DNA of 64,000 nucleotides from Rathayibacter sp. VKM Ac-2759 (GCF_009834225.1 NZ_CP047176.1:1612001-1676000); one strand, 5' to 3'; numbered from the stretch's first letter, positions 15,307 through 24,283 are shown. Numbers and translations are program-made. The notes: generated by a model from the letters alone, not told the origin.

Positions 15307-16311
15307 GTGAGCTTCCCCGCCCGCCGCGTCACGCTCAGCGACGTCGCCACCGCGACCGGCGTCTCGGTCGGCACCGTCTCGAAGGCGCTGAACAACCGCG
15401 GGCAGCTGCGCGAGGACACCCGCGACCGCATCCTCGCGGCCGCCCGCGAGCTCGGCTTCGCCCTCCCCGCCGCCGCTCTCGGCCCGGTCGCCGAGCAGCG
15501 GCTGCTCACGATCGGCCTCGTCACCTCCGACGACATCGGCCGCTTCAGCATCCCCGTGATGTGGGGGCTCGAGGACGCGTTCCCCGCCGAGCAGGCCTCG
15601 GTGCTCCTCAGCAACTCCCGCGGCGATCGCGTGCGCGAGCGGCACTGCGTCGAGATCCTCGCGGCCCGCGGAGTCGACGCGATCGTCGTCATGACCAACC
15701 TCACCGGCCCGCGGCCCGCGCTGCCCGCGAGCAGCGTGCCGATCGTCTACGTGATGGGCTCCTCCGACGACCCGGCCGACATGTCCGTCGTCGTCGACCA
15801 GACCCAGGGCATGCTCCTCGCCCTCGAGCACGTCGCCGCCCTCGGCCGCCGCGACATCGCCTACGTCGCTGGACCCCGCCTCGACTACTCCGCCCGGATC
15901 CGCGCCGAGGCCGTGCAGGAGCACGCACCCTCGTTCGGCCTGCGCCTGGTCGGCGACCGCTCGCTCTACGGCACCTGGACCGAGACCTGGGGCCGGCAGG
16001 CGGCGCAGATGCTGCGCCAGCGCGTCGAGCCGATCGACGCCGTGCTCTGCGGCAGCGACGAGATCGCCCGCGGAGTCTCGGACGGGCTCCGCGAGGCCGG
16101 CGTCGTCGTGCCGCACGACGTCTCGATCGTCGGCTTCGACAACTGGGCGGCGGCGGCGCTGAACGCGCGCCCGGCCCTCACGACTGTCGACATGAACCTC
16201 GAGGAGCTCGGCCGGGCCGCCGGCGCCCGCGCCCTCGAGGCGATCGAGGGCCGCTCCCGCCCGGGCATCGACGCCCACCCGTGCCAGCTGATCGTCCGCG
16301 ACTCCACCTGA
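15307..16311 (+). CDS. LacI-family transcriptional regulator
   Basis: 334 aa: an N-terminal LacI helix-turn-helix (VTLSDVATATGVSVGTVSKA, then LNNRG) and hinge, followed by a periplasmic-binding-protein-like sensor domain (LTIGLVTSDDIGRF to GFDNWAAAALNARPALTTVD). It should bind an arabinose-type sugar or oligosaccharide and release the operator. GAGAGGAC precedes the GTG at 15307. The gene is the first of a locus with an ABC sugar importer and a GH127 enzyme, all in the same direction, and a palindromic operator lies about 70 bp upstream. Confidence 0.9.
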   Translation: MSFPARRVTLSDVATATGVSVGTVSKALNNRGQLREDTRDRILAAARELGFALPAAALGPVAEQRLLTIGLVTSDDIGRFSIPVMWGLEDAFPAEQASVLLSNSRGDRVRERHCVEILAARGVDAIVVMTNLTGPRPALPASSVPIVYVMGSSDDPADMSVVVDQTQGMLLALEHVAALGRRDIAYVAGPRLDYSARIRAEAVQEHAPSFGLRLVGDRSLYGTWTETWGRQAAQMLRQRVEPIDAVLCGSDEIARGVSDGLREAGVVVPHDVSIVGFDNWAAAALNARPALTTVDMNLEELGRAAGARALEAIEGRSRPGIDAHPCQLIVRDST

Positions 16312-16343
16312 CCCGCTTCCGCCCACCGACCGATGAGGGATCG

Positions 16344-17684
16344 ATGATGCACTCTCCTCTGCTCCTCCCCGACGTCTCGCGGCGTCGCGCGCTCGCCCTG
16401 GGCGGCGCCGGCCTCGCGAGCGTCCTGGGACTCGCCGGCTGCTCCGCCGTGCTCCCCGAGGCCGACGTGTCGGCATCCTCCTTCGCCGCGGATCCGCAGG
16501 GCACCATCCGCTTCTGGTGCCGCAGCGTCGCCTACAAGCCCGCCCAGCTGATCGTCGAGAAGTACCACGCGGCCCAGAGCGCGGTGCGCGTCGAGCTGAC
16601 GGTGCTGCCCGAGGGGCAGATGGTGACCAAGCTCGCCACGGCGATCCGCGCCGACGCGGTGCCCGACGTGGTCGCTCCCGACTCGGTGACGACCCCCGTC
16701 TTCAGCTCGCGCGAGGCGCTCACCGACCTCACTCCGCTGATCGACGCCCTGCCCTACGCGGCGCAGCTGAACCAGCCGCTCGTCGACGTCGCCTCCTACG
16801 GCGGCCGGAAGTACGGCCTGCCCGCGCTGTCCAACGTGTCGCAGCTGTTCTGGAGCAGGTCGCTCTACGAGCAGGCGGGACTCGACCCGGACACGGGCCC
16901 CGCCGACTTCGACGAGTACCTCGCCCACGCCCGAGCACTCCAGCGCCTCGACGGCGTCTCGGGGGTGACCTTCACCGGCAACTCCGCGGGCATCCTCGGC
17001 TACGTGATCCAGCCGCACTTCTGGGCCGACGACAGTCCGTTCTACGACGGCGAGGTCGGCCGCCAGCGCGCGACCGTCACCGGCAACGACGCCCTGCGGC
17101 GCACGCTCGAGCTGTACCGGACCTTCGAGCAGGAGGGACTCGCGCAGCCGGGGGCCTCGGCCGACAGCGGCGCCGCGTGGGGCAAGGACTTCCTCGACGG
17201 CACCGTCGGTCTCTTCCCCGGCTCCTACGACCTCATCGTCGGCGGCGCGACACCCGAGTTCCTCGCCGACCTCGGTGTCAGCGCGTTCCCCGGCCCCGAC
17301 GGAGGCGTCTCGCAGTTCTCGGGAGGCGCCGTGCTGTCCATCCCGCGCGGGGCCCGCAATCCGGAGGCGGCCTGGGACTTCATGCGCTTCGTCACCGAGC
17401 TCGAGCAGCAGTCCGAGCTCGCCGCCCTCGGCTGGTACCCCGTCCGCAGCGACGTCCTCGACACCGACTTCCCCGAGCGCTTCCCGCTGATGGTGCCGGG
17501 GATGGAGCGGATGAACGAGGGCTTCGCCGCTCCCACCACCCTGTACACCCAGCTCACCAACACCGTGCAGTCCCCGTGGCTCGCGATGTTCCGCGGAGCG
17601 GTCTTCGGCGACGAGGACCTCGGTGCGGTCCTCGATCGCGGCCAGGAGGAGACGGCCCGCGTCCTCGAGGTGAACCAGGCATGA
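16344..17684 (+). CDS. Extracellular sugar-binding lipoprotein of ABC importer
   Basis: 446 aa solute-binding protein of the carbohydrate (family 1) type. The N-terminus has twin arginines (SRRRALALGGAG) and the lipobox LAGC with Cys33, so it may be exported folded by Tat and lipid-anchored. The mature part begins with GTIRFWCRSVAYKPAQ and carries IPRGARNPEAAWDFMRF, typical of the family. It should capture an oligosaccharide released from plant arabinan or arabinoxylan-like glycans (inferred from the GH127 neighbour). The stop overlaps the first permease gene (ATGA). It is 32 bp downstream of the regulator and probably in the same transcript. Confidence 0.9.
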   Translation: MMHSPLLLPDVSRRRALALGGAGLASVLGLAGCSAVLPEADVSASSFAADPQGTIRFWCRSVAYKPAQLIVEKYHAAQSAVRVELTVLPEGQMVTKLATAIRADAVPDVVAPDSVTTPVFSSREALTDLTPLIDALPYAAQLNQPLVDVASYGGRKYGLPALSNVSQLFWSRSLYEQAGLDPDTGPADFDEYLAHARALQRLDGVSGVTFTGNSAGILGYVIQPHFWADDSPFYDGEVGRQRATVTGNDALRRTLELYRTFEQEGLAQPGASADSGAAWGKDFLDGTVGLFPGSYDLIVGGATPEFLADLGVSAFPGPDGGVSQFSGGAVLSIPRGARNPEAAWDFMRFVTELEQQSELAALGWYPVRSDVLDTDFPERFPLMVPGMERMNEGFAAPTTLYTQLTNTVQSPWLAMFRGAVFGDEDLGAVLDRGQEETARVLEVNQA

Positions 17685-18622
17685 CCACGACGACCGACCT
17701 CCGCTCAGCCGCCGCGCCGGCGACCGAGACGCCCCCGCCTCCGCCGCGCCGCAGCAGCCTCGGCCGCAAGGACGCCCGCACCGGCCTCCTGATGATCCTC
17801 CCCGCCCTCGTGCTCGTCGTCGTCTTCGTCGTCGTCCCGCTCGTGTTCGCGATCGTGATCTCGGTCACGAACTGGCCGCTGGTCGGCTCCGTCGACTTCG
17901 TCGGCGCCGACAACTACGCGACCGCCTTCTCGGACACGACGTTCTGGGCCTCCGTGCTCTACACGCTCGGCTTCGCCGTCGTCTCCACCGTGCTCGGCAT
18001 CGTCGTCGGCTACCTCCTGGCCGTGCTGGTGCGCTCCAACCGTCGCGGCTCTGGCATCATCCGCACCGCCGTCTTCGTGCCCTACGTCATCGGCATCACC
18101 TCGCTGAGCTTCGTGGCGCTCCTCGAGTTCCGCCCCGACAGCGGGGCGCTCGACCAGGTGCTGATGGCGGTCGGGCTCACCGATGCGCCCACCGCCTGGC
18201 TGCTCGACGCGACCAGCGCGACCACTCTGATCGTCCTGCTCGGCGCCTACGTCGGCTCCGGCTTCACGATGATCATCCTGATGTCGGGCATGCAGGGCAT
18301 CGACGAGGCCCTCTACGAGTCGGCCGCGATCGACGGCGCAGGACGGTGGAAGCAGGAGTTCCTCGTGACGGTGCCGCTCGTGAAGCGCTACCTCGGGCTC
18401 CTGAGCGTGCTCGGCTTCGTCGGCGCGATCCTGGCGTTCACGCAGTTCTACATCATCACCGGCGGCGGTCCCGGCACCGGGACGCTGACCGTGATGCTCT
18501 ACGTCTACAACAAGGCGTTCGGCGACCTGCAGGTGGGCTACGCGACCGCGCTCTCGTTCGTGGTCGTCGTGATCGCCGCCGTCCTCACCCTCATCCAGTT
18601 CCGCGTCATGCGGGACGACTGA
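17681..18622 (+). CDS. ABC sugar importer permease (MalF/UgpA type)
   Basis: 313 aa with a proline-rich cytoplasmic start and six membrane helices, from LLMILPALVLVVVFVVVPLV onward. The EAA loop reads ALYESAAIDGAGRWKQEFLV, the contact to the ATPase subunit. No ATPase gene is in the locus, so a shared MsiK-like ATPase encoded elsewhere is expected, as is common in actinobacteria. It overlaps the binding-protein gene by 4 bp. Confidence 0.92.
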   Translation: MTTTTDLRSAAAPATETPPPPPRRSSLGRKDARTGLLMILPALVLVVVFVVVPLVFAIVISVTNWPLVGSVDFVGADNYATAFSDTTFWASVLYTLGFAVVSTVLGIVVGYLLAVLVRSNRRGSGIIRTAVFVPYVIGITSLSFVALLEFRPDSGALDQVLMAVGLTDAPTAWLLDATSATTLIVLLGAYVGSGFTMIILMSGMQGIDEALYESAAIDGAGRWKQEFLVTVPLVKRYLGLLSVLGFVGAILAFTQFYIITGGGPGTGTLTVMLYVYNKAFGDLQVGYATALSFVVVVIAAVLTLIQFRVMRDD

Positions 18623-18649
18623 CCGCGCCGCGTCTCGAAGGAGAGAACC

Positions 18650-19525
18650 GTGACCACCACCCTCGCCGCGGCGCCCCGCCGCCCCACCACGCCCGCCCAG
18701 CGCGTGCGGACCGCCCTCTACGTCGTCCTCGGCGTCGTCGTCTCGGTCGCGTTCGTCGCCCCGGTCGCCTGGTCGATCCTCCGCTCGTTCCAGCCGGGTG
18801 CGCAGATCACCGCGCCCGCCGCCGAGCAGTCGTTCGCGAACCTGACTCTCGACAACTACATCGGGCTGCTCGGCTCGATCGGAGCGGGCACCTACGTCGT
18901 CAACTCGCTGATCATCGCCCTCGGCACCGCGGTGCTGAGCGTCGTGGTGACGACGTTCGCGGCCTACGCGCTCGTCCTGTTCCCGTTCCGCGGGTCGAAC
19001 GTCGCGTTCGGGCTCATCCTGCTGACGATGATGGTGCCGTTCCAGGCGGTGCTGACGCCGCTGTTCCTCGAGATGAACGCGCTCGGACTCACCGACACGC
19101 ACCTGGGCATCATCCTGTTCTACCTGACATTCAACCTGCCGTTCGGGGTGTTCCTGATGCGCAACTCCTTCGCGCAGATCCCGAAGGAGGTGTCGGAGGC
19201 GGCGCGGATCGACGGGGCCGGCCCGTTCCGCATCCTGTTCTCGGTGCTGCGGCCGATGATCGTGCCGGGGGTCGCGACGGTGTTCCTGTTCGCGTTCCTC
19301 GGCGCCTGGAGCGACTTCCTCGGCGCGCTGACCTTCCTCACCCGGCAGGAGCTGTTCACGCTCCCCGTCGCGATCCAGAACATCTCCTCCGGAGCCTTCG
19401 GCCAGACCGACTTCGGCTACGTCATCGCGGGCGCCGTGCTGCTGATGCTGCCCTGCCTGCTGCTCTACGCCGCCATCCAGAAGTACTACGTCCGCGGGCT
19501 CGTCGCGGGCGCCGTCAAGGGCTGA
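18650..19525 (+). CDS. ABC sugar importer permease (MalG/UgpE type)
   Basis: 291 aa, six predicted helices; the EAA loop is KEVSEAARIDGAGPFRILFS. It pairs with the preceding MalF-type permease to form the membrane channel. The GTG start at 18650 has a strong GAAGGAGAG site. It ends 12 bp before the GH127 gene. Confidence 0.92.
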   Translation: MTTTLAAAPRRPTTPAQRVRTALYVVLGVVVSVAFVAPVAWSILRSFQPGAQITAPAAEQSFANLTLDNYIGLLGSIGAGTYVVNSLIIALGTAVLSVVVTTFAAYALVLFPFRGSNVAFGLILLTMMVPFQAVLTPLFLEMNALGLTDTHLGIILFYLTFNLPFGVFLMRNSFAQIPKEVSEAARIDGAGPFRILFSVLRPMIVPGVATVFLFAFLGAWSDFLGALTFLTRQELFTLPVAIQNISSGAFGQTDFGYVIAGAVLLMLPCLLLYAAIQKYYVRGLVAGAVKG

Positions 19526-19537
19526 GAGGTCACCCGC

Positions 19538-21778
19538 ATGCTCCGACGCTTCCCGCTCGGCTCCGTCCGCCTGCTCCCCGGCGAGTTCGCCGACGCCCAG
19601 GCGACGGGGCTCCGCTACCTGCTCGACCTCGATCCCGACCGTCTGCTCGCGCCGTTCCTCCGCGAGGCCGGGCTGCCGGCGGGGGAGGGGTACGGCAACT
19701 GGGAGTCGGGGGGCCTGGACGGCCACATCGCGGGCCACGCGCTCTCGGCCGCCGCCCTGATGCTGGCGGCCACGGGCGAGCCGGCGGTGCGCGAGCGGAT
19801 GGAGACCCTGCTCGACGGGTTCGAGCGCGCGCAGGAGGCGGACGGCACGGGCTATCTCGGCGGCATCCCCCGCGGGCGCGCCCTGGGCGAGGAGCTGTCG
19901 CGCGGAGAGGTCGACGCCGATCTCTTCAGCCTCAACGACCGCTGGGTGCCCCTGTACAACCTGCACAAGACCCTCGCCGGGCTCCTCGACGCGGCGCAGC
20001 ACGGCGGATCCGCGCGCGCGCTCGACATGGCCGTCCGCCTCGCCGACTGGTGGCTCGGGGTCTCGGCCGGGCTCGACGACGCGGCCTTCGAGACGATGCT
20101 GCACACCGAGTTCGGCGGCATGAACGACGCCCTCGCGAGGCTCGCGGAGGCGGTCGATGATCCGTCGCGCGCCGCCGCCTACCGCGCCGAGGCGCACCGC
20201 TTCTCGCACCGCGCGCTCCTCGATCCGCTGCTCGCCGGGCGGGACGAGCTCGACGGTCTGCACGCGAACACCCAGATCCCGAAGGTGATCGGCTACGCCC
20301 GCCTCGCCGGAGAGCTGCTGCCCGCCGCGCGCTTCTTCTGGGAGACGGTGACCCGCGACCGCACCGTGGCGATCGGCGGCAACAGCGTGCGCGAGCACTT
20401 CCACCGCGCCGCGGACTTCACGTCGATGGTGACCGACCGCGAGGGCCCCGAGAGCTGCAACACCTCCAACATGATCGCCCTGAGCGGCAGCCTCTTCGAG
20501 CAGAGCGGAGACGCGCGCTACCTCGACTACATCGAGCGGGCGCTCTACAACCACATCCTGTCGACCCAGCACCCCGACGGCGGCGTCGTCTACTTCACGT
20601 CGCTCCGGCCCGCGCACTACCGCGTCTACTCGAGCACGCACGAGTCGATGTGGTGCTGCGTCGGCTCGGGGCTCGAGAACCACGCGCGCTACGGCGAGCA
20701 CGCCTACGCCCGCGACGGCGACGACCTGGTGATCGGCCTCTACCTGCCCTCGACCCTCGACTCGGCCGAGCACGGCGTCCGCGCGCGGATCGAGACCGCC
20801 TTCCCCGCCTCCGACGAGGTGGTGATCACGGTCGAGCTCGAGCGTGCGTGCCGGGTCCGGCTGCGCCGCCCCTCCTGGGCCGAGACGTTCGACGTGAGCA
20901 CCGCGGTCGAGGAGGCGGGACCCGGCTTCGTCAGCACGGGGCCGCTCGCTCCCGGTCGGCACGAGCTGCGGGTGCGCCTGGGGCTCGAGCTCCGGGCGGA
21001 GGCGCTCCCCGACGGATCCGCGTGGTCCGCCTTCTCGTTCGGCCCGGTCGTCCTCGCGGCGCGCGCCGACTCCGACGACCTCGACGGGCTGCGCGGCGGC
21101 GGCGAGCGGATGGGCCACGTGGCGGCGGGACCGCTCCGCGACCTCGCGGCCACCCCGGTCGTGACGGCCGAGCGCCCCCTCGACGCCGTCGCCGTGCTCG
21201 ACCGCCACGCGCTGACCGCGACCCTCGAGACCGACGCCGGCTCCGTCCTCCTCGAGCCGTTCGTGCGGATCCACGACACCCGGTACACCGTCTACTGGCC
21301 GACCGGCGCGGATCCGCTCGCGCGCCGGGCCGAGCTCGCCGCGGCCGACCGCATCGCCGCCGACGACGCGGCCGTGATCGACTCCGTCGCGGCGGGGGAG
21401 CAGCAGCCCGAGTCGGACCACGCCCTGGTGGGGCACGGTTCCCGCGCCGGCGGCTCCGGCGGCGGACACTGGCGGAGTGCTCAGGGCCCGGACGGCTGGT
21501 TCGGCTACACCCTGACCGACCCGGAGCAGCTCGCCGCGATCCTCCGGGTGCGACTGCGCTCCACCCACGGTGAGCAGGAGTTCCGGATCGACGACCGCCC
21601 GCTCGGCGAGCCCGTCGCCCGCGTCGAGGGCGACGGAGTGATCGCCCTCGACTTCGCGATCGAGCCGGAGCCCGGCCGCGACGGTCCCGTCCGCTTCTCG
21701 GTGCACGCGGTCGGAGCGGGCCCCACGCGGGAGCTGCTCGGCGTGTCCCTGCTGCGCGCCGCCGGCCTGCCACACTGA
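19538..21778 (+). CDS. GH127 beta-L-arabinofuranosidase (DUF1680 family)
   Basis: 746 aa. The (alpha/alpha)6-barrel catalytic domain shows family landmarks: GGLDGHIAGHALSA, NDRWVPLYNLHKTLAGLLDA, GGNSVREHF with a likely acid/base Glu286, ESCNTSNM (Glu305, Cys307) and the tandem cysteines WCCVGSGLENH (Cys373-Cys374). In the characterised HypBA1 enzyme the Glu/Cys/Cys/Cys set binds Zn and one Cys is the nucleophile; all four positions appear to be kept here. Beta-sandwich domains follow, and the last about 100 aa form an extra module. There is no signal peptide, so it should act in the cytoplasm on imported oligosaccharides, releasing L-arabinose. It lies 12 bp after the importer genes. Confidence 0.93.
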   Translation: MLRRFPLGSVRLLPGEFADAQATGLRYLLDLDPDRLLAPFLREAGLPAGEGYGNWESGGLDGHIAGHALSAAALMLAATGEPAVRERMETLLDGFERAQEADGTGYLGGIPRGRALGEELSRGEVDADLFSLNDRWVPLYNLHKTLAGLLDAAQHGGSARALDMAVRLADWWLGVSAGLDDAAFETMLHTEFGGMNDALARLAEAVDDPSRAAAYRAEAHRFSHRALLDPLLAGRDELDGLHANTQIPKVIGYARLAGELLPAARFFWETVTRDRTVAIGGNSVREHFHRAADFTSMVTDREGPESCNTSNMIALSGSLFEQSGDARYLDYIERALYNHILSTQHPDGGVVYFTSLRPAHYRVYSSTHESMWCCVGSGLENHARYGEHAYARDGDDLVIGLYLPSTLDSAEHGVRARIETAFPASDEVVITVELERACRVRLRRPSWAETFDVSTAVEEAGPGFVSTGPLAPGRHELRVRLGLELRAEALPDGSAWSAFSFGPVVLAARADSDDLDGLRGGGERMGHVAAGPLRDLAATPVVTAERPLDAVAVLDRHALTATLETDAGSVLLEPFVRIHDTRYTVYWPTGADPLARRAELAAADRIAADDAAVIDSVAAGEQQPESDHALVGHGSRAGGSGGGHWRSAQGPDGWFGYTLTDPEQLAAILRVRLRSTHGEQEFRIDDRPLGEPVARVEGDGVIALDFAIEPEPGRDGPVRFSVHAVGAGPTRELLGVSLLRAAGLPH

Positions 21779-21782
21779 CCGG

Positions 21783-22178
21783 ATGCACCCCGCCGACGCC
21801 TGCCCCTGCGGAAGCCGCAGCCACTACGCCGACTGCTGCCGGCCCGCGCACCTCGGCGAGACCCCGTCGCCGACCGCGGAGCGCCTGATGCGCAGCCGCT
21901 ACAGCGCCAACGTGCTCGGCAGCGCCCCCTACCTGCTCGCGAGCTGGCACCCCTCGACGCGCCCGCCGAGGGTCGACCTCGACGACGATGTCCGCTGGCG
22001 GCGCCTGCAGATCGTCGACACGGCGTTCGGAGCCGAGGACGACGACGAGGGGCTCGTCGAGTTCCGCGCGTCGTACCGCTCGTCGACGGGTGCGGGCCTC
22101 GTGCACGAGCGCAGCCGCTTCCTCCGCGAGGACGGGCGCTGGTACTACGTGGACGGCGATCTGCTCGACGGAGTCTGA
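21783..22178 (+). CDS. YchJ-family SEC-C motif protein
   Basis: 131 aa. The N-terminal SEC-C zinc motif CPCGSRSHYADCCRP (about residues 8-22) and the following LGETPSPTAERLMRSRYSAN define the YchJ/UPF0225 family; the rest is an NTF2-like domain. Function unknown. CACACT lies 6 nt before the ATG and overlaps the stop of the GH127 gene, so it may have its own leaderless promoter rather than relying on read-through. Confidence 0.88.
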   Translation: MHPADACPCGSRSHYADCCRPAHLGETPSPTAERLMRSRYSANVLGSAPYLLASWHPSTRPPRVDLDDDVRWRRLQIVDTAFGAEDDDEGLVEFRASYRSSTGAGLVHERSRFLREDGRWYYVDGDLLDGV

Positions 22179-22221
22179 CCGCAGCCGCCCGACGCCGCCG
22201 GCTCCGATCTACGCTGGAGTC

Positions 22222-22512
22222 ATGGCCAAGGAGTTCCGCCGGGCGGACGACGCGTCGCGCTACGAGCTGCATCTCGACGGGACGCTCGTGGGCGTCCTCG
22301 ACTACCGCGAGAACGACGAGAGCGTGTCGCTCGTGCGCTCCTTCACATCTCCGCCGTTCCGCGGCCGCGGCCTCGCGGGCGAGCTCGTGGCGTTCGCGGT
22401 CGACGACATCGAGTCCTCGGGCGAGCGCGCGGTCGTGCCGATGTGCTGGTACGTCGGCCAGTGGTTCGAGCAGCACCCCGAGAAGTCCGGCCTGCTGAGT
22501 CGCGGGGCCTGA
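22222..22512 (+). CDS. Small GNAT-fold acetyltransferase (YjdJ-like)
   Basis: 96 aa, the length of the compact GNAT subfamily that lacks the first strands. It has LVRSFTSPPFRGRGLAGELVAFA, where RGRGLA is the acetyl-CoA pyrophosphate loop, and VVPMCWYVGQWFEQHPE, the typical C-terminal strand motif. The substrate is unknown. TACGCT is 6 nt before the ATG and there is no Shine-Dalgarno sequence, supporting a leaderless start at 22222. Confidence 0.87.
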   Translation: MAKEFRRADDASRYELHLDGTLVGVLDYRENDESVSLVRSFTSPPFRGRGLAGELVAFAVDDIESSGERAVVPMCWYVGQWFEQHPEKSGLLSRGA

Positions 22513-22528
22513 CGCCGGGCGGTCCCGA

Positions 22529-22562
22529 CCGTCGGGCAGTCCCGGCCGTCGGGCAGTCCGGA
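22529..22562. repeat. 17-bp tandem repeat between convergent genes
   Basis: CCGTCGGGCAGTCCCGG (22529-22545) and CCGTCGGGCAGTCCGGA (22546-22562) are adjacent 17-bp units. Degenerate copies flank them, upstream from about 22513 and downstream into the stop of the epimerase gene. Short palindromes such as CCCGACCGTCGGG could form small hairpins and serve as a terminator. Confidence 0.75.
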
Positions 22563-22565
22563 CCG

Positions 22566-23255
22566 TCAGACGGTGACGAGCGGTTCGACGCCGGCGAGGT
22601 CCGGGCCGAGCCCGAGGTCGACCAGACGGATCCGGCCCGCGTAGGAGGAGCCCGGCGGCAGCAGCAGTCCCGCCTTGATCGCGCCGAACGTCACGGTGAG
22701 ATCGGCCCGCAGCACCGTCGGATCGGGGACCGCGCCGTCGTCGGGGCCGATCCCGCTCGGCAGGTCGACCGCCAGGACGGTCGGCGGAGACTCGCGCCGG
22801 GCGACGTAGTCGATGACGACGGCGACCACGTCGCGCGCCCGGCCGCGCAGCGCGGGAGCCGCCGTGCCGATCCCGAGGATCCCGTCCACGACGACGTCGG
22901 CCCGGGCGACCGCGGCGGCGAGGGCGTTCGCGTCGCCGGCGCTCACCGTGCTGCAGCCCTCGTCGAGAGCGACGGCGAAGCCGCGCGGGTGCGCCCGGTC
23001 GCCGGTGAGCACCAGGGTCACGTCGCTCCCGGAGGCGGCGATCTCGGCGGCCGCGTACAGAGCGTCGCCGCCGTTGTTGCCCGGCCCGACCAGGACGAGC
23101 ACGCTGCCGGCGCCCCGGCGGTCGGGCCGCGCCGCGAGGACGGCGCGCAGCTCGCGCGCGAGACCGCGCGCGGCCCGCTGCATCAGCGGTTCGCGCCGCG
23201 CCAGATGCGGCGCCTCGGCGGCCCGCACCTGCGCCGCGGAGTATCCCTCGACCAT
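22566..23255 (-). CDS. nnrE: NAD(P)H-hydrate epimerase (YjeF N-terminal domain)
   Basis: 229 aa single-domain YjeF_N protein: MVEGYSAAQVRAAE start, VLVLVGPGNNGGDALYAA (the conserved GPGNNGGDG-like loop), ADVVVDGILGIG and VLAVDLPSGI. It epimerises damaged R-NADHX/NADPHX to the S form for repair. The dehydratase partner NnrD, often fused C-terminally, is not here and must be elsewhere. The ATG at 23255 has GAGACT 6 nt upstream, fitting a leaderless start; an in-frame GTG at 23315 would add 20 residues without family similarity. Confidence 0.88.
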   Translation of the reverse strand: MVEGYSAAQVRAAEAPHLARREPLMQRAARGLARELRAVLAARPDRRGAGSVLVLVGPGNNGGDALYAAAEIAASGSDVTLVLTGDRAHPRGFAVALDEGCSTVSAGDANALAAAVARADVVVDGILGIGTAAPALRGRARDVVAVVIDYVARRESPPTVLAVDLPSGIGPDDGAVPDPTVLRADLTVTFGAIKAGLLLPPGSSYAGRIRLVDLGLGPDLAGVEPLVTV

Positions 23256-23467
23256 CCCTCCAGTCTCTGCCCGTGCCGTCCGATCGGCAACCGTGTGCGC
23301 CTCCGCGGCTTCCACGGCGAGTCACGGGCCCTGGCGGTCGAGCAGCCCGCAGGGGCGGATCGAGACCCGCAGGCGTCAGCAGGAGCGTCGGCGGGCTCGG
23401 CCCCGGCGGGCCAGTGGATCTCCCAGCGCCGCGCTGCGTGATCAGCGGGCGGCCGGCGCCGCGGCCG

Positions 23468-24166
23468 TCAGGACTCCTGGACCGCGCGGTCCGCCTCCTC
23501 GACGATCGCCCGCATGGCCCGCTCGGCGGCCTCGGCGTCGCCGTCCGCGACCGCTGTCGCGACCGCCCGGTGCAGCCGCACGGCCTCGGAGTCGGCCTCG
23601 CGCGGCATCAGCGCGTTGCGCGTGCGGCCCGCGAGCACCTCCGACACGAGGTCGGCGAGCTGGGCGAGCAGCGGATTCCCGGACGCTGCGAGCAGCGTCC
23701 GGTGGAAGGCCGTGTCGGCGGCGAGGTAGGCGGCCTGATCGGCCGAGTGCGCCTCCGCCGCCATCTCGCGCACCGCCTCCACCAGCGCCGAGCGGTGCAG
23801 GGCGGTGGCGTTCACCGCGGCGAGGCGCGCCGCGAGCGGCTCGACGCCCAGGCGCAGCTCGCTCAGCCGGTGCAGCTGCAGCTGACGATCGGGGCCGTCG
23901 AGACTCCACGCGATCACGCGCGGGTCGAGCGCGTTCCAGAGCTCCTGCGGCTGCACCCGCGTCCCGGCGCGCCGGCGCGAGACGACCAGTCCGAGCGACT
24001 CGAGGACGCGGACCGCCTCGCGCATCACCGACCGTGACACTCCGCTGCGCTCGGCCCGCTCATCGGCGCTGAAGGCGGTGCCGGGCGCCAGCTCGCCGCG
24101 CACGATCTGCGATCCCAGCTCGTCGAGGATCGAGGAGTGCAGGGAGCGGGGTGACGGCGCGGTCAT
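23468..24166 (-). CDS. FadR/FCD-family GntR regulator, probable gluconate repressor
   Basis: 232 aa. The winged-helix domain (LHSSILDELGSQIVRGELAPG to SVMREAVRVLESLGLVVSRR) is followed by an all-helical FCD ligand domain with metal-site-like residues: DTAFHRTLLAASGN and the late HRAVATAVADGDAEAAERAM. It is divergent from a gluconate permease/kinase pair, so it is most likely a gluconate- or 6-phosphogluconate-responsive repressor. Three GTC-N-GAC sites lie in the shared 117-bp control region. The ATG at 24166 is the only start with a complete winged helix. Confidence 0.88.
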   Translation of the reverse strand: MTAPSPRSLHSSILDELGSQIVRGELAPGTAFSADERAERSGVSRSVMREAVRVLESLGLVVSRRRAGTRVQPQELWNALDPRVIAWSLDGPDRQLQLHRLSELRLGVEPLAARLAAVNATALHRSALVEAVREMAAEAHSADQAAYLAADTAFHRTLLAASGNPLLAQLADLVSEVLAGRTRNALMPREADSEAVRLHRAVATAVADGDAEAAERAMRAIVEEADRAVQES

Positions 24167-24207
24167 GCGATCAGTATTCACGACGGAGGGTGGCGAAGCT
24201 GCAAATC

Positions 24208-24268
24208 GTCCGACATAATCGAGCAGCAATCTGGTTATGTCGGACATATCGTCCGCTGACCGTCGGAC
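24208..24268. promoter_or_regulatory. Cluster of FCD-GntR operator-like sites between gntR and gntP
   Basis: GTCCGACATAA (24208-24218) and TTATGTCGGAC (24235-24245) form a perfect 11-bp inverted repeat 16 bp apart. The second overlaps the near-palindrome ATGTCGGACAT. A third GTCGGAC lies at 24262-24268. The GT-N3-AC core is the known half-site pattern of FadR/FCD regulators. The -10-like CATAAT (24214-24219) overlaps the first site, so binding should block transcription. Confidence 0.78.
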
Positions 24269-24283
24269 CGACCAAGGACGCTC

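Noticed and set aside
17705..21775. A 1356-codon open frame on the minus strand
   Set aside because: It lies wholly antisense to the permease and GH127 genes, is rich in Arg/Gly/Asp/Val as expected of GC-rich shadow frames, and has no recognisable domain.
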